DNA of 64,000 bases from Chthoniobacteraceae bacterium (lineage in GTDB: Bacteria > Verrucomicrobiota > Verrucomicrobiia > Chthoniobacterales > Chthoniobacteraceae), in NCBI GenBank assembly GCA_028293625.1, contig JAQGOL010000035.1, positions 434,001-498,000 of the forward strand. Reading direction: 5' to 3'. How positions within the stretch are numbered: position 1 is the stretch's first letter; each line of letters begins with the position of its first letter. This document shows positions 35,454 to 44,957 of the stretch, piece by piece. A model generated the notes under the pieces. That model saw nothing but the letters and a program-made list of their open reading frames with translations. It made no database searches and was not told the DNA's origin. The translations under genes and the position numbers were made by a program.

Positions 35454-37280
35454 ATGCACAGGTGGTTAGTTCTATTGAGTTTTATCGCGGCTTCCGCGTT
35501 TGCGGCCGGCCCGATCACCGCCGATGTGAAGCCTGTGGCAGGCCGGGCGCGCACCCGCGCCCCGCAATCCTTGGACATCACTTTAACCGTTCAAGGCGCG
35601 AGTTTGCTTGAAGGGGTGCTCGAAGTGGAATGGAGCACGGATGTGGTCGCCGGCTACCGGTACCGCAGCCAGGAGCTCGCACTCTCAGCCGGGCCTCGCA
35701 GCCTGCGAGTCATGCTGCCGGCGATCCTCAACGGCGCCGGGGACGAATCGTCTGTGCAACTCCGCTTTGTCACCAAGGAACGTCTGCTCGATCTGGGCCG
35801 TTTCCAGATCGGGCTCTCTTCACGCGCTTCGAATACCGTCACCATTTGCATAGGCAAACCGGTAACCGGATCCGGCGCGCAACCCGAGCTTTGGCAAGCG
35901 CTGCGTTTTGAGCCGATCATGACCGAAACGGCGGCAAGCACCAGCCGGTGGGTTGCTTCATTTATCACGACGCCGGTCTATCGGTTTACGGAGGATCTGG
36001 GCACCGACCCGCTTGCATATTGTGGATATGACATGCTGTGGCTCGATGGGGCGAGCTTGGCTGAGCTAAAGGTCAAACAACTTGCGGCAATCGAGAGCTG
36101 GCTGCGCGCGGGCGGGAGCCTTTGCGTGAGGCCAGGCAGCGGATTGAAGCTGGAACACGTTGAGTTCCTCAATCGGATTGACAGCGGCCACTCCTTTGCT
36201 CCCGGCGAGAATGGCAGCCTCGTCTGGACCGATCCATCGGAGCCGCGCCTGGTCTCCAGCGGCTTGGGACGGCTCGTTGTCTTGCCTCCGGGAAAATCTG
36301 ACACGCTTGAAACCGCTGGCTGGAATCAGGTGCTCGCTTTTCTCTGGAAAAAACAGACCGCACTTCCGGACAAGAAGAGGTTCTACTCCAATATTGAAAG
36401 TTCCTTGATGGAATCGTTGATGTCCAAATCCGTGCATCTTATTCCACGCGGAGTACTCTTTTGCCTGGCCGGTGGATTCCTTCTCGCAATCGGCCCGCTC
36501 GATTATTTCATCCTCGGGAAACTGCGCCGGCGCCGCCTGACATGGATTCTCTTTCCCATGGTGGCCGTGGCTTTCACCGGGCTGACGATCTGGCTGGCGG
36601 GCAGGGCGCTGGGTGGCAATAGCCAGCGCGCTTCTCTGATCATCACCGACATCGCGCCCGATGGAAAGGTGGTGCGCGAGAGCCGCTTTGAAATGATATT
36701 TGCCGCGGCAGTCCAGGAAATTGCCAGTGAGGAACGCAACGCGCTTTTTGCGCCGATGCGCGGCAGCGGCATGTATCGCGAGCAGGACCGATCGGCGCAC
36801 GGGCCTCTTATTGAAGGACAATTTCCCGCGCATTATACTTTCCGTCGCACGCTTCAGCAGTGGTCGCCCGAAATGACCCGGTACACTTCCATCGGCCCGG
36901 CGGACGATTCTTCGGGGCTTCCGTGGGATCAGATCGCTGCGGCGTTGGAGCTGCCATTGAAGGAAAAAGCCGCCGCGCTGGCGCAATGGGATGCGCCGGG
37001 GGGGCATTGGGAACTCAACAGCTTTGCCGGCTCGCAACCCGATTCGTTCGATCAGGAGGCCGGTGGTAAATGGATCGTGTCGCCTTTCGTTCTCCGGCAA
37101 CTTTGCATCCCTTATCCACAAGGTATCATGGCCCAGATTTTCCAGGCATCGCCCAGCGGATCAGGATCGTATGAGGACTGCGCGTTGATTGACGCCAATG
37201 ATAGCGCGTTAAAGGTAATAACCGCCACCCGGCGCGAGGGAGATAACATTCATCTCTTTCGCCGTGTTTATCACCGATAG
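35454..37280 (+). CDS. Exported membrane protein of the MoxR/VWA cluster, unknown function
   Basis: ATG 35454, 14 bases after the previous stop, opens a signal peptide (MHRWLVLLSFIAASAFA). A 300-residue extracytoplasmic part with beta-strand character follows, including a DUF4159/GATase-like stretch (AIESWLRAGGSLCVRPGSG). Two membrane helices lie near residues 333-353 and 363-385 (FCLAGGFLLAIGPLDYFILG; FPMVAVAFTGLTIWLAGRAL) with a basic LRRRR loop between, then a C-terminal domain. The GPLDYFILG motif is typical of the last gene in MoxR-Bat-like clusters of these phyla. No enzymatic motif is visible. Confidence 0.75.
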   Translation: MHRWLVLLSFIAASAFAAGPITADVKPVAGRARTRAPQSLDITLTVQGASLLEGVLEVEWSTDVVAGYRYRSQELALSAGPRSLRVMLPAILNGAGDESSVQLRFVTKERLLDLGRFQIGLSSRASNTVTICIGKPVTGSGAQPELWQALRFEPIMTETAASTSRWVASFITTPVYRFTEDLGTDPLAYCGYDMLWLDGASLAELKVKQLAAIESWLRAGGSLCVRPGSGLKLEHVEFLNRIDSGHSFAPGENGSLVWTDPSEPRLVSSGLGRLVVLPPGKSDTLETAGWNQVLAFLWKKQTALPDKKRFYSNIESSLMESLMSKSVHLIPRGVLFCLAGGFLLAIGPLDYFILGKLRRRRLTWILFPMVAVAFTGLTIWLAGRALGGNSQRASLIITDIAPDGKVVRESRFEMIFAAAVQEIASEERNALFAPMRGSGMYREQDRSAHGPLIEGQFPAHYTFRRTLQQWSPEMTRYTSIGPADDSSGLPWDQIAAALELPLKEKAAALAQWDAPGGHWELNSFAGSQPDSFDQEAGGKWIVSPFVLRQLCIPYPQGIMAQIFQASPSGSGSYEDCALIDANDSALKVITATRREGDNIHLFRRVYHR

Positions 37281-37493
37281 GAGCTTGCAGGTTTGCCGGC
37301 CGCAGTCACCGGATAAAGCCGAAGCTCAAATGCGTGCAAGGATCACTTTCCAATGCAGCGCGTTTCTTTAGTAAAATTCCCCGGACGCAAGTAATCGCTT
37401 TATTAACGCGGCTCCCTCTGTGTAATCTGCCGACCCGTGAAGCTTGGAGCGTGCTTCGGGCTTTTCAATGCCTGTCCCGCTTCCCCCCCTTAT

Positions 37494-40400
37494 ATGCATC
37501 ACTCACGGATTCCCCTCTCTTCCTCCTCGCGCGTTGTTGCCGGATCTTGCGCCGTCCGGCGTTCGATATTGGTGAAATCAATAGCTCCGCTTGGAGTATT
37601 CCTGGTCTCGCTCGGCGGCTCGACTGCGTTTGGCGATTCTATCTTCGCGCCGGGCGACCAGATTTTAGGCGGCAAAGAAAATCCGGGCGTTAGTTTTGAT
37701 ATCGGTGTCACCGGTACGGCGGCTACCGTCAACAATTGGCCTGGCGGCGAAACACCCGATCACGCAATTGACGGTGTGGGGCAGAAATACCTCAATTTCG
37801 GAATCACCTTCACTGGCATCCTGGTGAATCCTTCCATCAACGGAGGGAATGGTTCAGTCGCCTCCAGCATGCAGTTATGGACGGCAAACGATGCGGAGGC
37901 TCGCGATCCCAAAAGCTATGAAATCTGGGGGACAAATGAAGTGCTCGATTTTACTCAGACGAGTTTCTCCCTGAGCTCATTTACTCAGATCTCCGCGGGC
38001 AGTCTTTCCCTGCCGGCCGGGCGCGGGCCCGGGGGCGCCGCCGCCCTCAATAATGCTAACTCGCAAACGGTCACCTTCGCCAATACCACCGGTTATAAGG
38101 AATACCTGATTGTCTTTCCGACCGTGAAAGATGGAACTACAAACAGCATGCAGATTGGCGAGATCCAGCTTTTTGGAGTAGCTGCTTTCACCAACCTCAA
38201 ATGGACAGGCAATGTCAGCAATGTCTGGGGCGCCAACGGCGTTCTCAACTGGGACGTGGCAGGAAATCCTTCCGCCTATAATGATGGCAATGGCGTCAAT
38301 TTTGATGACAGCGTGACCGCGGCAAAGAGCAACATCACCATCTCAAATGGCGGCGTTGCCATCAAGCCGGCCGTCGTCTCCTTCAAGAACAATACGCTAA
38401 ACTATACAATCAGCGGGGAAGCGATCAACAGCCCCGGCTCGCTGACCCTTGGCGGCACCGGGTCGGTGACCCTGAATAACGTCAACAACTATACCAGCGG
38501 AACGATCGTCACCGCCGGCACTCTGAATGTGGGCCTGACCGGCACCCTTGGCGCGGGCCAGTTGATTGTAAGCAACCCGAATACTCAGGTGGGCTCGGAT
38601 GTGAAAGTAAATTTCGCTTCCCCTCAATCGATCGGCTCGCTGTCCGGAGCAGTCGCCACGCCCGCATCCGGAACGAACTCCGCGGTGATCACCCTTACTG
38701 GTGATCTTCAGATTAATCAGACCGCCGATGGGACTTACTCGGGAACAATCGCGGGCACCGGCGCGTTGATCAAGGAAGGCAACGCGGTGCTGACGCTCAC
38801 CGGCGGCAATACATTTTCCGGCACGATTACAATCAATACCGGAACACTGCGGAGCAGCGCGCCGGGGGATAATCCTCAAGGCGCATTGCCTGCCGGACGG
38901 GCGGTGGTTGTGAACATTGGCGCTACTCTGGCTTTTGGTACTGATGACGGGGTTGGCTACTATGAAGGGAGTGTTGCGAGTATCACCGTCAACAGCGGCA
39001 CGGTCGTTGGCGGAGCTAATACGCATTCCACGCTTCCAACATTGATTCTAAATGGAGGAACTGTGACGGCGGTCGGTGCCGGCAACACGTCCAACGGCAT
39101 GGAGTTAAACTATATTCTCGACGGGAATGTCTCGACGATCGCCAGCGCCACGCCTTCAACTATCAGCGCCTCAACGATCCTGCTTCGCAAGAATCCGCTC
39201 AATAACGGCACGACCAGCCCGGTTACTTTTGATGTTGCGCGCGGAACGGCTCCGGTCGATCTCGCCATCTCTTCCTCCATCGCCGACAAAGGCGCGGGAT
39301 TAATCAAAACCGGCGCGGGCATTCTCGCCCTCCTGACTAAGAATAGTTACACCGGTCCAACCGTGCTGAATGGCGGCACGGTTCGCATCAGTAATTCATT
39401 GGCGCTTGGCCTCGGCGATGTGACGCTGAACACAGGCGCTGTTTTGTCGCTGGGCGCTTCCGCGACTTATGACGGGTTCTCAAACTTTGCGCTCAATGGC
39501 GGCGCCTCCGCGGACGCGGCCAATTCAACCGTCACGCTGACTGACAACAACGGGAGCGAGGCGCGCAGTGTCTTTTCACCTGAAACGGTTTCAATTGAGA
39601 GAGGTTTTAAGACGAGCTTTGTCTATACAGCCTCGGGCAATCGCGCCGCCGATGGGTTTACCTTTACCATTCAGAATACTTCTCCCAACGCCCTGGGCGG
39701 CGGCGGTGGGCAGCTAGGTTATCAGGGGATCGGAAGCAGCGCGGCGGTGGAGTTTAATATCTATACCGGGGGAGGACAGCCGATCGGCACCAACTACGCG
39801 GTGGGAACCACCGGCGCTTATGTGGCAAGCACGCCGGTTAACCTGGGGAGCGGCAACCCGATTACCATCGACCTTGCTTACGATCCCGTTGCTCAGACTT
39901 TGACGGAAAACCTCTTCGATCCCGTCGCCAATACAAGCTACACCAATGTCTTCCCCGGAGTCGATCTTGCCTCTGTCCTTGGCGGCACCTCCGGATATGT
40001 CGGATTTACCGGAGCAACCGGCGGAGCCGTTGCCGCCCAGACGATCGGCAGCTTTACCTTTAATAACTTCTCCCAGGGTGTCCTGCTTGCCAATAACATC
40101 GTGGTTCCAGCGGGCGCTGCTGCCGGATTGGAAGTGGTTCCGTTTGCCGATGGCGGCGCCGGCAAAGCCACCTTGCAGGGAAACCTGAGCCTGGGTGCCG
40201 GTTCTACTCTCAATGTGACCGGTGGCGCGACGGCGACCGATTCTCCTTACTCGCTCACCGGCGCGGGCGCGACGATTGCCGGAAGCGTGACGATCAACGT
40301 CGCCAACAATGGAACCGGCATTGGTTCATTCAGCCTTGGCAACGTGGCTGGCCAGGCAGCCGGCGCCGCGTTGGTCAAGGCCGGCAACGGAATCCTTACG

Positions 40401-41000
40401 ATCACCGGCGCCGCCACTTATACCGGATCCACCACGGTCAATGCCGGTACGCTGATTGTGAATGGCTCCATTGCCGGCCCGGCCACAGTCAATAGCGGCG
40501 CTATTCTGGCCGGGACCGGCTCCCTGGCAGGCGTCACGGTGGCAGGCGGCGGCACCATTGCCCCCGGGGGCGATGTGATCGGGGCTTTGAATACCGGAGC
40601 GATTTCACTCCAGGGAGGCTCTACCTTCAGCCTTCAGATTGGCGGGACCAGTTCCGACCAGCTTAAGGTGGCGGGTGCGGCCACCCTCGCCGGTGCCATC
40701 AATCTCACACTCTCGCTTCTGGCCGATCCCGTCGAGGGGACCACCTTTACCATCCTTGATGGAAGTGCCGCGTTGGTTGGTTACTCGGGCGGCGCACGGT
40801 TAAGTTATCTCGGGGTGCCGCTTGCCCAGGACCAGATATTCACAGTCGTCAACGGAGGGTTTACGCAGGCTTTCGCGCTTAGCTACACGGCCGACAACAG
40901 CCACGATATCGTGCTGATGGCAGTACCCGAACCGGCCTCCGCCGCCTCCCTGCTGGCCGGCCTGGGTGTCCTTGCCGGACTGCGCCGCCGCCGCCGTTAG
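37494..41000 (+). CDS. Autotransporter-associated beta-strand repeat protein with PEP-CTERM signal
   Basis: From ATG 37494 the 1,168-residue protein has a long signal region (about 1-50, ending near STAFG). An F5/8-type-C-like domain (about 75-235, DHAIDGVGQKYLNFG, YLIVFPTVKDG) and many Gly/Thr/Asn-rich PATR-type repeats (NTFSGTITINTGTLR, KNSYTGPTVLNGGTVR, ATYTGSTTVNAGTLIVNGS) follow. The end is VPEPASAASLLAGLGVLAGL plus an Arg run, a complete PEP-CTERM sorting signal (VPEP, helix, basic tail). It is therefore exported and processed by an exosortase, probably for the surface or exopolysaccharide layer. The parallel beta-helix architecture is inferred. ATG 37437 is an alternative start. Confidence 0.9.
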   Translation: MHHSRIPLSSSSRVVAGSCAVRRSILVKSIAPLGVFLVSLGGSTAFGDSIFAPGDQILGGKENPGVSFDIGVTGTAATVNNWPGGETPDHAIDGVGQKYLNFGITFTGILVNPSINGGNGSVASSMQLWTANDAEARDPKSYEIWGTNEVLDFTQTSFSLSSFTQISAGSLSLPAGRGPGGAAALNNANSQTVTFANTTGYKEYLIVFPTVKDGTTNSMQIGEIQLFGVAAFTNLKWTGNVSNVWGANGVLNWDVAGNPSAYNDGNGVNFDDSVTAAKSNITISNGGVAIKPAVVSFKNNTLNYTISGEAINSPGSLTLGGTGSVTLNNVNNYTSGTIVTAGTLNVGLTGTLGAGQLIVSNPNTQVGSDVKVNFASPQSIGSLSGAVATPASGTNSAVITLTGDLQINQTADGTYSGTIAGTGALIKEGNAVLTLTGGNTFSGTITINTGTLRSSAPGDNPQGALPAGRAVVVNIGATLAFGTDDGVGYYEGSVASITVNSGTVVGGANTHSTLPTLILNGGTVTAVGAGNTSNGMELNYILDGNVSTIASATPSTISASTILLRKNPLNNGTTSPVTFDVARGTAPVDLAISSSIADKGAGLIKTGAGILALLTKNSYTGPTVLNGGTVRISNSLALGLGDVTLNTGAVLSLGASATYDGFSNFALNGGASADAANSTVTLTDNNGSEARSVFSPETVSIERGFKTSFVYTASGNRAADGFTFTIQNTSPNALGGGGGQLGYQGIGSSAAVEFNIYTGGGQPIGTNYAVGTTGAYVASTPVNLGSGNPITIDLAYDPVAQTLTENLFDPVANTSYTNVFPGVDLASVLGGTSGYVGFTGATGGAVAAQTIGSFTFNNFSQGVLLANNIVVPAGAAAGLEVVPFADGGAGKATLQGNLSLGAGSTLNVTGGATATDSPYSLTGAGATIAGSVTINVANNGTGIGSFSLGNVAGQAAGAALVKAGNGILTITGAATYTGSTTVNAGTLIVNGSIAGPATVNSGAILAGTGSLAGVTVAGGGTIAPGGDVIGALNTGAISLQGGSTFSLQIGGTSSDQLKVAGAATLAGAINLTLSLLADPVEGTTFTILDGSAALVGYSGGARLSYLGVPLAQDQIFTVVNGGFTQAFALSYTADNSHDIVLMAVPEPASAASLLAGLGVLAGLRRRRR

Positions 41001-41290
41001 GACTGGCCGCCAATTACCCGGCCGCTGCAGCAGGACCGCCATTTGAGAGCTCCGGCAACCCAATGACGGCGCGGCGTTCGAGCCAGGACGAGAAGTTTGA
41101 ATAAATCGATCAGTTGGTCCGGCTCCTCGATACTTGTTTGGATCTGACGAGCCGCCACCATCTGTCAACGCAACCAATGCTTTTCTTGACACGCGGCCGA
41201 AAAGCGCTTGGAAGCCGTTACTTTTACGAGCCCGTTGAAAGTGAAAGATTTCCGGAATGCCTGGCTGAAGTGATGCTATAGTAAATTATT

Positions 41291-43426
41291 ATGATCAGCT
41301 GGCGGAAGTTAATGACGCCTAAGCCAAAGGCCGATGCTGCCCCGCAAAGGGGTTCGCCCCTCGCGTCTCCTGCGGATCTGCTTCCCGCACTTTCTCCGCT
41401 TCCCATTGATGCTGAAGCACTTCGCCCGCATCCGATTCTTTCTCTCATTCCACCGCGGCTTCTTGATCGTTTCCTGGCCGGCCCCGCCTTTGCCGAGTAT
41501 CCCAAGGGGACCGTGGTCTTCAAGGCAGGCGCTCCGTGCGATGCCATTTATTTAATTATCAGCGGCCGCTGCGAGTCGCTCGTACGCGGCGATAACGGAG
41601 TGAGCGTCGTGGAGGAGGTCTTCGGCCCGGGAGATACTTTGGGAGAACGTTCCCTTCTCAATCATGAGCCGCACCGGAGCACGGTGACGGTGGCCACCCA
41701 TAGTGTTTTGCTCCGTTTGCCGGCGGCGGAAATGCGCGAGCTTTTTGCCGGGGATGCGTCGATTGCCGGGCGTTTTGCCCAGACGGTGACCGAGCGGGTG
41801 CGGCGGGCACGCGAGAATGAGTTTGAGCGCGGCGCGGTAGTGCGCCGGATTGTGTCGCTGCTGCCATTGGCCTCCCGCATCAACGCGCCGGCCGTGACGC
41901 GGATGCTGGCAAAGGCGGTTCACGGGTTGGGGCCGCATAGCACGCTGCTTCTGCACATCACGTCGGGGGCGCAGAGGGCGGCGCTTGGCGACTGGCCTGA
42001 TCTGGAGCGGACAATCCGCAGCGAATTTCGTTTTCAAAAAGAGCTGCGCGAAAACGAGTCGGGCTTTTTTGAGCTGGCACTCTCGGCCGGGAACGAACCG
42101 CGCAATGCCGGCTTCATCGCGCCGTTGCTCAGCCATTGCGGCCATTATTTTGATTTTGTGCTGCTGCATGTCGACCCGGATATCCCTGTGCCGATCTGCA
42201 TTGAGTCGATGATTCAGTCGGATCTCTCCTTTGTGCTGATGCAGCCGAGCATGCAGAACCTGTATGATTTCCAGCTCCTGATCCGGGAGCTTTCTGATCG
42301 CAATCGGGGCGATTGTTTGCACGTAAAACCGATTCTTTTTGCCGAAGAGCACGTGGCGGCGTCCGAGATGCACGCGACCCTTAAACAGTTGGGTCACCCG
42401 GTCCATTCATTCGCGCGCGGTTTTCCACTTGATGAAAGCCGGGGTGACCATCGGTTTGTGCTCCATATCAACCGGCTCGCCCGCGAAATCGCCCGGTGCC
42501 GGGTGGGGCTGGCATTCTCCTCCGGCGGCGCGAAGGGGCTGGCGCATATTGGCGTTATTCAGGTGCTCGAAGAAAACGGGATTGAAATTGACTGCATTTC
42601 CGGGGCGAGCATGGGCGCTTACATCGGCGCAATCTGGGCGTACGGGCTCGATGGCGTGGTGCTTGAAAAGCTCGCGCATGAACATCAGGGGCGCTGGGGT
42701 ATCTGGTCGTTGATTGATCCGGTGCTGCCGCCGCGCCAGGGCTTTATGCAAACCGGCCGGATCGTGCGCCGGCTGCGGCGTTCGATTGGAGAAGCGCATT
42801 TTTCGGATCTGATCCGTCCATTGCGGATCGTGGCCACGCATCTTGACACGCTGGAACGGGTGGTCTTTTCAAGCGGCGACGTGGCGGAAAGCGTGGCGGC
42901 GAGCATCGCGATTCCCGGGGTCTGCGTGCCGGTGACCCTGGATGGGGAAACCTATATTGATGGGGGGATTGCCGATCCGCTGCCGGTTGATGTGCTTGAA
43001 GAGGCGGGGATTGAACGGATCATCGCGGTGAATGTGATCCCGCCCCCCGAGCGGCTGCGGTGCTGGCTGGAAATGGAACGGGAACAAAACGGGCATGCCA
43101 TTTCGAGAAGTGACAAGCTGCGCCGGACTTTCGGCCAGCAGATCAATTATTTTGCCCACGGCAACATCCTCGACACGATGTTGCAGGCTGTGAACGGCGC
43201 CCAGACCCGGGTCGCGGAAGGCGCCGCGTTGCATGCCGATGTGCTGCTGAGGCCCCTGGCGTGCGACGCCTCGTGGCATGACTTTACCAACCCCGGGAAA
43301 TACATCGCCCTTGGTCGCAAAGCCGCGGAGGAACAGCTGGGCGTGTTAAAATCCCTGGTGCATTCTTATGAAGGCAAACTCCCCAACCCCCATCTGGCCG
43401 ATGCGCCGGGTATCCGCGCTGCGTAG
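41291..43426 (+). CDS. Cyclic-nucleotide-binding-domain patatin-like phospholipase (NTE family)
   Basis: The 711-residue protein joins a cNMP-binding domain (about 55-165, YPKGTVVFKAGAPCDAIYLI, FGPGDTLGERSLL) to a patatin domain. The catalytic nucleophile is Ser440 in GASMG, after the oxyanion loop SSGGAKGLAHIGV, and the dyad Asp is Asp557 in DGGIADPLP. The order cNMP domain then patatin is that of the neuropathy target esterase family. It would hydrolyse phospholipids or lysophospholipids, perhaps gated by a nucleotide or other ligand. ATG 41312 with GGCGGA upstream is an alternative start. It heads the beta-oxidation operon and overlaps the next gene. Confidence 0.9.
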   Translation: MISWRKLMTPKPKADAAPQRGSPLASPADLLPALSPLPIDAEALRPHPILSLIPPRLLDRFLAGPAFAEYPKGTVVFKAGAPCDAIYLIISGRCESLVRGDNGVSVVEEVFGPGDTLGERSLLNHEPHRSTVTVATHSVLLRLPAAEMRELFAGDASIAGRFAQTVTERVRRARENEFERGAVVRRIVSLLPLASRINAPAVTRMLAKAVHGLGPHSTLLLHITSGAQRAALGDWPDLERTIRSEFRFQKELRENESGFFELALSAGNEPRNAGFIAPLLSHCGHYFDFVLLHVDPDIPVPICIESMIQSDLSFVLMQPSMQNLYDFQLLIRELSDRNRGDCLHVKPILFAEEHVAASEMHATLKQLGHPVHSFARGFPLDESRGDHRFVLHINRLAREIARCRVGLAFSSGGAKGLAHIGVIQVLEENGIEIDCISGASMGAYIGAIWAYGLDGVVLEKLAHEHQGRWGIWSLIDPVLPPRQGFMQTGRIVRRLRRSIGEAHFSDLIRPLRIVATHLDTLERVVFSSGDVAESVAASIAIPGVCVPVTLDGETYIDGGIADPLPVDVLEEAGIERIIAVNVIPPPERLRCWLEMEREQNGHAISRSDKLRRTFGQQINYFAHGNILDTMLQAVNGAQTRVAEGAALHADVLLRPLACDASWHDFTNPGKYIALGRKAAEEQLGVLKSLVHSYEGKLPNPHLADAPGIRAA

Positions 43427-44888
43427 TTGGCAGCTCTCCCGGTTGCGCCGTTATCTGAACGAGACGGTGCTTCCGTTTTCCGCGCATTATGGCGCGCTTT
43501 TCCGCCGGGAAAAACTCGATCCCGCCGCGTTGACCTCCCTTGATTCGCTCCGCCGGATCCCTTTCACAACGAAGCTCGATTTTATGCCGGATCGCGAGCA
43601 CTCCGACCCGGTCCGGGACTTTATCCTCGTGCCCGATAAAGCGATCCTTTCACGGCGGTTTTCCTCCATCGCGCGGGCGCTTTTGCAGGGACGCTCCGCG
43701 GTGGCGCAACGGTTTGAACGGGAGTTTCGTCCGCTGCTGTTAACGAGCACCACGGGCCGGTCGGCTGATCCGGTTCCCTTTGTTTACACCGCCCACGATA
43801 TTGAAAATCTCAAGCTCGCCGGCGAGCGCGTCATGCAGGTGTGCGACACGAGCCGGGAGATGCGGATGCTTAACATGTTCCCCTTTGCGCCGCATCTCGC
43901 TTTCTGGATCACGCATTATGCCGGGACTGAATTCGGCGTGTTTGTGGTGAGCACCGGCGGCGGCAAAGTGATGGGGACCGAGGGCAATCTGCGTTTGAGC
44001 CGGAAGATCAAACCCGACGTGATCATCGGCATGCCGACCTTTCTCTATCACGTTTTGAATGAGGCGGTGCGCGATGGGCTCGAGTTTCCCAACTTGAAAA
44101 AAATCGTGCTCGGCGGCGAGAAAGCGCCGACGGGCATGCGGCGAAAATTGCGTGCGCTGGCGGCCCAACTTGGCGCCCCCAAGGTTGATGTGCTACGCAC
44201 CTATGGATTTACCGAGGCGAAGCTGGCGTGGGCGGAATGCCCGTTCGAAGAGGACGCGGGCTCGGCCGGATATCATGTGCATCCCGACCTGGCGCTGGTG
44301 GAAATTGTCGATCCGCAAACAGGCGAGCCGCGCGGTGAAGGCGAGCCGGGAGAGATTGTTTTTACGCCGCTCAACGCGCGCGGCAGCGTGGTGTTGCGGT
44401 ATCGGACCGGCGACTGCATTGATGGCGGCCTGTTCCATGAGCCGTGTCCGTTTTGCGGCCGGATGGTGCCGCGCCTGGTGGGCGAAATTTCGCGGCGTTC
44501 CGACGTGCGCGAGCTGCGGATCGACAAACTAAAAGGGACGCTGGTCGATTTTAATCATCTCGAGCACGTGCTCGACAATGCCGAGCACATCGGCACCTGG
44601 CAGGTTGAATTGCGCAAACGCAACGATGACCCGCTTGAGTGCGACGAGCTCGTCCTGCATGTCGAGAAAGTCGATGCGTTTGATGAAACCCAGCTTGCCG
44701 GGCTTCTCAGTGAGCGCTTCGTGCGCGAGCTGGAGATCCATCCCAACCGGATCCTGTTTCACACCGTCGAAGAACTCCGCATCAAGCAGGGAGTCGGCAC
44801 CCAGCTAAAGGAACAACGTGTCATTGACCATCGGCCAAGTGCGGCCGGTGGCAATGCAATCACCAGCTCAAATTCTCTGCGCGCATAA
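43401..44888 (+). CDS. PaaK-like AMP-forming acyl/aryl-CoA ligase
   Basis: The product resembles phenylacetate-CoA ligase and related adenylating enzymes: an AMP-binding-like LLTSTTGRSADPVPF (about 115-129), GMPTFLYHVLNEAV, LRTYGFTEAKLAWAEC and the C-terminal YRTGDCIDGG followed by a small-domain region with RRSDVRELRIDKLKG. It probably activates a fatty or aromatic acid as its CoA thioester, which suits its place between a lipase and thiolase. The start is uncertain: ATG 43401 or 43368, both overlapping the patatin gene. The C-terminus contains a Cys pair (CPFCGR). Substrate specificity is not readable from the sequence. Confidence 0.85.
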   Translation: MRRVSALRSWQLSRLRRYLNETVLPFSAHYGALFRREKLDPAALTSLDSLRRIPFTTKLDFMPDREHSDPVRDFILVPDKAILSRRFSSIARALLQGRSAVAQRFEREFRPLLLTSTTGRSADPVPFVYTAHDIENLKLAGERVMQVCDTSREMRMLNMFPFAPHLAFWITHYAGTEFGVFVVSTGGGKVMGTEGNLRLSRKIKPDVIIGMPTFLYHVLNEAVRDGLEFPNLKKIVLGGEKAPTGMRRKLRALAAQLGAPKVDVLRTYGFTEAKLAWAECPFEEDAGSAGYHVHPDLALVEIVDPQTGEPRGEGEPGEIVFTPLNARGSVVLRYRTGDCIDGGLFHEPCPFCGRMVPRLVGEISRRSDVRELRIDKLKGTLVDFNHLEHVLDNAEHIGTWQVELRKRNDDPLECDELVLHVEKVDAFDETQLAGLLSERFVRELEIHPNRILFHTVEELRIKQGVGTQLKEQRVIDHRPSAAGGNAITSSNSLRA

Positions 44889-44911
44889 CAGAAAGATCAC
44901 GGATACGCTTT

Positions 44912-44949
44912 GGAGTCTTCTTCGGGTAGCGTGTTTTGAGGAGGACTCC
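44912..44949 (+). promoter_or_regulatory. Hairpin enclosing the thiolase Shine-Dalgarno region
   Basis: GGAGTCTTCTTC (44912-44923) can pair with GAGGAGGACTCC (44938-44949) over 12 bp including two G-U pairs, with a 14-base loop. The second arm contains GAGGAGG (44938-44944), the only Shine-Dalgarno-like sequence before the thiolase ATG at 44958, though 13 bases away. It could therefore tune translation of the operon's second half. Confidence 0.5.
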
Positions 44950-44957
44950 CCCATTTT

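Noticed and set aside
36066-37121. 351-residue open frame antisense to the exported membrane protein of the MoxR cluster
   Set aside because: The sense frame has a signal peptide and membrane helices; the antisense frame has neither and is rich in Arg and Pro.
40800-41192. 130-residue minus-strand frame after the PEP-CTERM gene
   Set aside because: It largely overlaps the conserved PEP-CTERM end on the other strand and shows no protein features.
41186-41220. Possible promoter with TTGACA before the patatin gene
   Set aside because: No -10-like hexamer lies 16-18 bases downstream.
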